Assembly (NCBI GenBank): GCA_964613095.1
Contig: CAZTFX010000074.1
Location: 1-11,042 of the forward strand
From: RGIG4576 sp964613095
Lineage (GTDB): Bacteria; Bacteroidota; Bacteroidia; Bacteroidales; Muribaculaceae
Reading direction: 5' to 3'
DNA length: 11,042 nt
Position 1 is the stretch's first letter. The number at the start of each line of letters is the position of its first letter. Of the stretch, positions 6,462-11,042 are shown one piece after another. Below the pieces are notes generated by a model, which was not told where the DNA came from, did not search any database, and was given only the letters and a program-made list of their open reading frames with translations. The translations under genes and the position numbers were made by a program.

Positions 6462-9400
6462 TTACACCGCAGAAAGTGATGACATTGAAGAGAAAACCCC
6501 AACAGCTTCTTGAACTGAGCGTACCCCATTAATCAAAACAGAACGTTTTCCATTTATTTCTCTTAATTTACAACGCTGCGGATCATTTTGCAAATAATGC
6601 AAAATCTTTCCAAACGCAGGCGATTCATAATAAGCACGATTCTCCTCTCCTACAAAATAAATGTACATATTCCGCTGCTTCAACGCCACTTTCTCAATCC
6701 CTAAAGTACGTGCAAGACGCCGAAGTGTAACTATGCGAATAAGTTCGTTTGCTTCCTTAGGAATTTTACCAAAACGATCTTCCAATCTACGACGAAACTC
6801 CATCACATCTGTTTCACGTTCCATATTATCCAATTCCTGATATAGGATTATTCGTTCACTTTCCTGTGGTACATATGTTGCCGGCAAATATAACTCCATA
6901 TCGCTTTCGATAGTACAATCAGCTACATAAGTAGGCTCTTCGTCTTCAATTAAAGATTTTTGTTTGCTTTCGTCATCAAACACACCGCTAAATTCCTCGG
7001 TTTTAAGTTCAATAACAGCTTCTTTCAATATTTTTTGATAAGTTTCATATCCCAAATCGGCAATAAAACCACTTTGTTCTGCTCCAAGCAGATTTCCTGC
7101 ACCTCTTATATCCAAATCTTGCATGGCAATATGTATTCCACTGCCCAACTCAGCAAAACTCTCGATAGCTTGCAGACGACGTCTTGCTACCGGAGTAAGC
7201 GGTTTTCCGGGTGGAACGAGTAGATAACAAAATGCCTTACGAGAGCTACGCCCCACACGCCCTCTCAATTGATGCAGCTCACTCAAACCAAAATTTTGTG
7301 CATTATTAATAATAATCGTATTAACATTCGGCATATCTATACCGGATTCTATGATTGTCGTTGCAAGTAATACATCATAATCATGATTGGCAAAATCAAT
7401 AATTGCCTGTTCCAGCTTCTCTGGTGACATTTGACCATGTCCCACAATAACTCTTGCGTCAGGCACCAAACGATGTATCATATTCTCAATCTCCCATAGT
7501 CCTTCAATACGATTATTTACAAAAAACACTTGTCCGTTTCGAGACATCTCAAAATTAATTGCTTCAAGTACAATATCATCATTAAGCGAATTAACCGATG
7601 TAAGAATCGGATAACGATTTGCCGGAGGTGTGGTAATTGCACTTAAATCACGAGCACCCATTAAAGAAAATTGAAGTGTACGAGGAATAGGGGTAGCACT
7701 CATCGTAAGAGTGTCGACATTCACTTTCATCTGTTTCAGTTTTTCTTTTACTGACACACCGAATTTCTGTTCCTCATCAATAACAAGTAATCCCAAGTCA
7801 TGAAATTTTATTGATTTACCTATCAGTTTATGAGTCCCAATGATGATATCCACTTTGCCATCAGCAAGTTCTTCTGTTATACGTTTTATATCTTTCGGTT
7901 TGCGAGCACGACTTAAATATTCTATCTTTACAGGAAAATCAGCAAGGCGTTCCTTAAATGTATTATAATGCTGATATGCAAGCACTGTCGTAGGAACAAG
8001 AACTGCCGTTTGTTTACCATCGGTAGCAGCTTTAAATGCAGCACGTATAGCAACTTCTGTCTTACCAAATCCCACATCTCCACAAATCAATCTATCCATC
8101 GGGCGTTCACTTTCCATATCAGCCTTAACAGCCGCCGTTGCTTTGATTTGATCCGGAGTATCTTCATATATGAACGATGCTTCAAGTTCTTGTTGTAAAT
8201 ACCCATCGGGAGAATAAGCAAAGCCTTTTTCTTCTTTTCTTGCAGCATATAATTTTATCAAGTCACGCGCTATATCTTTTAACTTACTCTTTGTGCGATC
8301 CTTCATCTTATTCCACGCACCGGAACCTAAACGATTCAATTTAGGAGGAACACCTTCTTTTCCTCGATATTTGGCAAGTTTATGAAGAGCATGAATGGAT
8401 ACAAAAATTATATCATCATTCATGTATGTAAGTTTTATCATTTCTTGTAATGTACCATTCACAGTAGTCCTAACCAGTCCGCCGAATTTACCCACTCCAT
8501 GGTCAACATGCACAATATAATCACCAACTTCAATCTGATTCAGTTCCTTCAAAGATAATGCTAATTTCCCGGAACGAGCACGATCACTTTTTAGGTTATA
8601 TTTATGAAACCTATCAAAAATCTGATGATCTGTAAATACACATATTTTTAAATCATTATCAACAAATCCACTATGTAAAGTATGATTTACCGCCGAAAAC
8701 ACTATTTTCTCATTTCTATCTTCAAAAATGAGCCGTAAACGTTCTATCTGTTTTTCACTATCCGAAAGAATATATATTTTGTAACCATTTTCCAAAAAAT
8801 CATGGAAGGACTTACTTATTATATCAAAGTTTTTATGATAAATGCCTTGCGGAGCACAATGTAAGACCATTTTTTGACCTACAATTGCGGGTGTTTCCCC
8901 GGCATTAAAATCTATACGCCTGAATCCATTGAAACATCTTATAAATTCATCGACATCTACAATTTTATCCATGGCGTCTTTATCTCCTTCATTGGCAATA
9001 ATAGTACTATCTGACAATTTTTCTACTCCAATAGTCTTTATACGACTACGTAACCATTCCGAATCACTGCATAAAAGTACCGTATCATCTCCAACATAAT
9101 TCAAAAATGATGTACCCTTTGAAGATTCCAAACATGAACCACCCAGAATAAATATAGAATCTAAATTCTGTTCCGACAATTGAGTCTCCACATTAAATGT
9201 ACGAATACTTTCAATTTCATCTCCAAAGAAGTCAATACGATAAGGTAATTCATTGGAAAAAGAAAACACATCGAGAATCGAACCACGCAACGCAAACTGT
9301 CCCGGCTCATACACATAATCTACAGTTTGAAATCCATCTGCACGCAGTCGTTTAGCCAATTCCGTCATATCCATTTCCTCTCCACGATTAATGGATATTG

Positions 9401-9824
9401 TGGTTTCTTCTATTTCCTTTCTACTGGAAACTTGTTCGGCAAGAGCTTCAGGATAAGTTACAACCCAACGTATATTGGTATCGTTATACCATTTATTCAG
9501 AACTTCGGTTCGCAAAATCTCCGAAGGCGCATCCACCTGACCGTATTTAATATCACGCTTATACCCCGATGGGAAAATCAGTACTTTTCCCTCGCCATTT
9601 ATTTGGCACAAATCATGATAAAGATAACCAGCTTCGTCAAGGTCATTACAGATTATCAGATAAGGTGATTTTCTCTTGGGAAAACGAGAAAACAACATTG
9701 CCGGCATTGAACCCGAAAGTCCATCAATCACCCTTCTACTTGCCCTACCACCTTTTAACAGGTCTTCAACAGCTTGAACTCTCGTTGACGGACACACTAC
9801 ATCACAAAGTTCCTCAATCTTCAT
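6462..9824 (-). CDS. mfd: Transcription-repair coupling factor (Mfd)
   Basis: Mfd is a DNA translocase that pushes stalled RNA polymerase off lesions and recruits UvrA for nucleotide excision repair. The 1120 residues are full length for the phylum. The N-terminal UvrB-like module (about 1-330) has GLSGSMPAML in place of a Walker A, the usual degenerate site. The RNA-polymerase-interacting domain begins near 430 with VGDYIVHVDHGVGKFGGL. The translocase domains carry Walker A GDVGFGKT (582-589), the DEEQ box (683-686), TLTMSATPIPRTLQ, and RGRVGR (854-859). The TRG motif is LDIRGAGNLLGAEQSG (Arg907). The C-terminal D7 domain (from about 980) includes LPATYVPQESERIILYQELD and the GKIPKEANEL segment. 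No frameshift is seen. The start lies 19 bases after a methyltransferase gene; I found no -7 box in that gap or in the last 100 bases of the methyltransferase gene, so cotranscription is likely. Confidence 0.97.
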   Translation of the reverse strand: MKIEELCDVVCPSTRVQAVEDLLKGGRASRRVIDGLSGSMPAMLFSRFPKRKSPYLIICNDLDEAGYLYHDLCQINGEGKVLIFPSGYKRDIKYGQVDAPSEILRTEVLNKWYNDTNIRWVVTYPEALAEQVSSRKEIEETTISINRGEEMDMTELAKRLRADGFQTVDYVYEPGQFALRGSILDVFSFSNELPYRIDFFGDEIESIRTFNVETQLSEQNLDSIFILGGSCLESSKGTSFLNYVGDDTVLLCSDSEWLRSRIKTIGVEKLSDSTIIANEGDKDAMDKIVDVDEFIRCFNGFRRIDFNAGETPAIVGQKMVLHCAPQGIYHKNFDIISKSFHDFLENGYKIYILSDSEKQIERLRLIFEDRNEKIVFSAVNHTLHSGFVDNDLKICVFTDHQIFDRFHKYNLKSDRARSGKLALSLKELNQIEVGDYIVHVDHGVGKFGGLVRTTVNGTLQEMIKLTYMNDDIIFVSIHALHKLAKYRGKEGVPPKLNRLGSGAWNKMKDRTKSKLKDIARDLIKLYAARKEEKGFAYSPDGYLQQELEASFIYEDTPDQIKATAAVKADMESERPMDRLICGDVGFGKTEVAIRAAFKAATDGKQTAVLVPTTVLAYQHYNTFKERLADFPVKIEYLSRARKPKDIKRITEELADGKVDIIIGTHKLIGKSIKFHDLGLLVIDEEQKFGVSVKEKLKQMKVNVDTLTMSATPIPRTLQFSLMGARDLSAITTPPANRYPILTSVNSLNDDIVLEAINFEMSRNGQVFFVNNRIEGLWEIENMIHRLVPDARVIVGHGQMSPEKLEQAIIDFANHDYDVLLATTIIESGIDMPNVNTIIINNAQNFGLSELHQLRGRVGRSSRKAFCYLLVPPGKPLTPVARRRLQAIESFAELGSGIHIAMQDLDIRGAGNLLGAEQSGFIADLGYETYQKILKEAVIELKTEEFSGVFDDESKQKSLIEDEEPTYVADCTIESDMELYLPATYVPQESERIILYQELDNMERETDVMEFRRRLEDRFGKIPKEANELIRIVTLRRLARTLGIEKVALKQRNMYIYFVGEENRAYYESPAFGKILHYLQNDPQRCKLREINGKRSVLINGVRSVQEAVGVFSSMSSLSAV

Positions 9825-9843
9825 ACTTCATTAAAATAAATCT

Positions 9844-11025
9844 TTATTTTATACCGATAAAATCACTCAATGGTCGTATTTTAGCACGATATGTATTTAG
9901 TTTCTGCTTCAAATCGATTTTTCTCTTAAATTCTATCGGTTTTGTATTATCGAAATGAAGCACTATGTAATATGGTGCATGTTCAGGATTAAAGCCGTAC
10001 TCTCTCAATGTTTCGGCAGTCCATATTTGGAAATGTCCTTTAGTTTTAAGCCTATATAATTCTGCATTTTCTCCACTCGTATGCAGTAGAATATATTGCA
10101 ATCGTTCGAAGCCGGGAGTAACTAAAATCGAACCGTTACTATCTCCTGCACGCAAATAGCAAATACCTGTTTCTAGCATTTTTGCTTTTAATTCCTTTCG
10201 AGCATGATTAACCATAACCATAGTCTCATTTGGATTTTCCGACATCTTGCGCAAATATTTAGATGCAATTTCTGGCGATTCAATCTCCTTGTATCGTTTT
10301 ATGCCAAGGTTCAAAAAATCTTTATCTTGGTCAAACCCAATAAAATTTCGATTAAGTAAATTTGCAGCAATCCCTGTTGTGCAACTTCCTGCAAATGGGT
10401 CTAAAATAGTGTCACCCTCTTTTGTTGAAGCTAATAAAATTCGATACATCAAACGCAATGGCTTTTGGGTGGGGTGTTTCCCCTGTGTTTTCTCCCACAA
10501 TCCTGTGGTTGGAATATTCCACACATCACTCATTCTTTTGCCACCATTAAGCTGATACATTAGTTCATTATTAAAATAGTGGCGTTTATCTTTCGTTTTC
10601 CTTGCCCATATAATATATTCGGCTGAGAAATTAAAATGCGAATCAGACAAGGTGTATGGTGCGTCAGGTTTATTCCAAACTATGATGTTTAGAATTTTAT
10701 ACCCCAATTCAACCATACAATTTGCAACAGAGTATATATTGTGATAAGTACCACTTACCCAAATAGTGCCATTCTCTTTTAACCAATTGCGACACAAAGA
10801 CAACCATTTATAATTAAAATCATTAATCTCAGTCAATGGTCGTTCTCTATCCCAATCGCCTTTATCAAAACATTTAACTCGGCCTTTAGACCTCATTGTA
10901 AAACCTTTTGAAAGGAAGTATGGTGGGTCAGCAAATATCATATCTACTTGCCGAACATTGTCGGCAAGTAGATTCATAGTATCGCCGTTGAACAAAGTAA
11001 AGTTATCTGTTTGATAGTATTGCAT
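9844..11025 (-). CDS. Beta-class DNA (adenine-N6) methyltransferase, DpnA/M.HinfI-like, with C-terminal extension
   Basis: A 393-residue SAM-dependent DNA methyltransferase. Catalytic motif IV is DPPY (33-36), preceded by DMIFA and followed by FLSKGF; motif X is HPTQKP (184-189); SAM-binding motif I is DPFAGSCTTG (209-218). This IV-X-I order defines the beta class (N6_N4_Mtase, PF01555), and DPPY favours N6-adenine. Between them, segments such as KCFDKGDWDRE, GTIWVSGTYHNIYSV, IVWNKPDAPYTL and HYFNNELMYQLNGGK recall DpnA (GATC) and, less closely, M.HinfI (GANTC); the target site is therefore inferred only. Residues about 248-393 form an extension I do not recognise, ending in a basic stretch (EFKRKIDLKQKL...). 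ATG 11025 has AGGA at 11030-11033 just before it. No endonuclease gene is visible; one could be beyond the right edge. mfd follows on the same strand. Confidence 0.88.
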   Translation of the reverse strand: MQYYQTDNFTLFNGDTMNLLADNVRQVDMIFADPPYFLSKGFTMRSKGRVKCFDKGDWDRERPLTEINDFNYKWLSLCRNWLKENGTIWVSGTYHNIYSVANCMVELGYKILNIIVWNKPDAPYTLSDSHFNFSAEYIIWARKTKDKRHYFNNELMYQLNGGKRMSDVWNIPTTGLWEKTQGKHPTQKPLRLMYRILLASTKEGDTILDPFAGSCTTGIAANLLNRNFIGFDQDKDFLNLGIKRYKEIESPEIASKYLRKMSENPNETMVMVNHARKELKAKMLETGICYLRAGDSNGSILVTPGFERLQYILLHTSGENAELYRLKTKGHFQIWTAETLREYGFNPEHAPYYIVLHFDNTKPIEFKRKIDLKQKLNTYRAKIRPLSDFIGIK

Positions 11026-11029
11026 GTTA

Positions 11030-11033
11030 TCCT
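11030..11033 (-). promoter_or_regulatory. Ribosome binding site of the methyltransferase gene
   Basis: The minus strand reads AGGATAACATG. AGGA is only 4 bases from the ATG, a short spacing, but it supports ATG 11025 as the start. The window ends 9 bases further on, so the promoter or an upstream operon partner cannot be seen. Confidence 0.4.
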
Positions 11034-11042
11034 ATATATAAT

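Noticed and set aside
9825..9843. Possible separate promoter for mfd in the gap after the methyltransferase
   Set aside because: The gap is only 19 bases and contains no TAnnTTTG box on the minus strand.
9569..9958. 129-codon plus-strand frame spanning the mfd start and the methyltransferase end
   Set aside because: It is antisense to both real genes, low in complexity, and has no ribosome binding site or recognisable motif.
1..11042. CRISPR arrays, tRNA/rRNA genes, insertion sequences, or a novel multi-gene defence system
   Set aside because: No regularly spaced repeats, transposase motifs, terminal inverted repeats or RNA gene structures were seen. The gene set is mainly housekeeping, with one methyltransferase at the edge.

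Overview
The window looks like ordinary chromosome from a member of the Bacteroidales (Bacteroides/Prevotella/Muribaculaceae-like). Three things point there. The DNA is AT-rich and the promoters carry a Bacteroidota -7 box (TAnnTTTG) rather than an E. coli -10 box. Ribosome binding sites are mostly weak or absent. The gene content also fits: a fused gamma-alpha KorA with KorB, a DcaP-like porin ending in Phe, and an acyl carrier protein starting MSEIAERV. This placement is an inference; no marker here fixes genus or species.

Layout, left to right. (1) 1-95, minus strand: the first 31 codons of acyl carrier protein (acpP), cut by the window edge. (2) 96-496: an AT-rich divergent intergenic region holding the acpP promoter candidate and a clear -7 box for the next gene. 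(3) 497-2068, plus: a secreted two-domain protein, an esterase-D-type alpha/beta hydrolase joined to a C-terminal SMP-30/gluconolactonase-like propeller segment. (4) 2219-5088, plus: a korA-korB operon for a 2-oxoacid (probably 2-oxoglutarate):ferredoxin oxidoreductase, with its own -7 box. (5) 5106-5147: a perfect 19-bp hairpin with a TTAA loop, placed as a shared bidirectional terminator between convergent genes. (6) 5168-6382, minus: a DcaP-like outer-membrane porin with its own -7 box. (7) 6462-9824, minus: mfd, the transcription-repair coupling factor, complete with all expected motifs. (8) 9844-11025, minus: a beta-class DNA adenine methyltransferase resembling DpnA/M.HinfI, with an unrecognised C-terminal extension of about 145 residues, ending only 19 bp upstream of mfd.

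Most of this is housekeeping: lipid synthesis carrier, anaerobic central carbon metabolism, DNA repair and outer-membrane permeability. The two accessory-looking genes are the hydrolase and the methyltransferase. No restriction endonuclease partner is visible, but the methyltransferase sits at the window edge, so one could lie just outside. I see no mobile element, CRISPR array, tRNA or rRNA, and no convincing undescribed multi-gene system. The most worthwhile leads are the methyltransferase C-terminal domain, its close coupling to mfd, and the hydrolase-propeller fusion.
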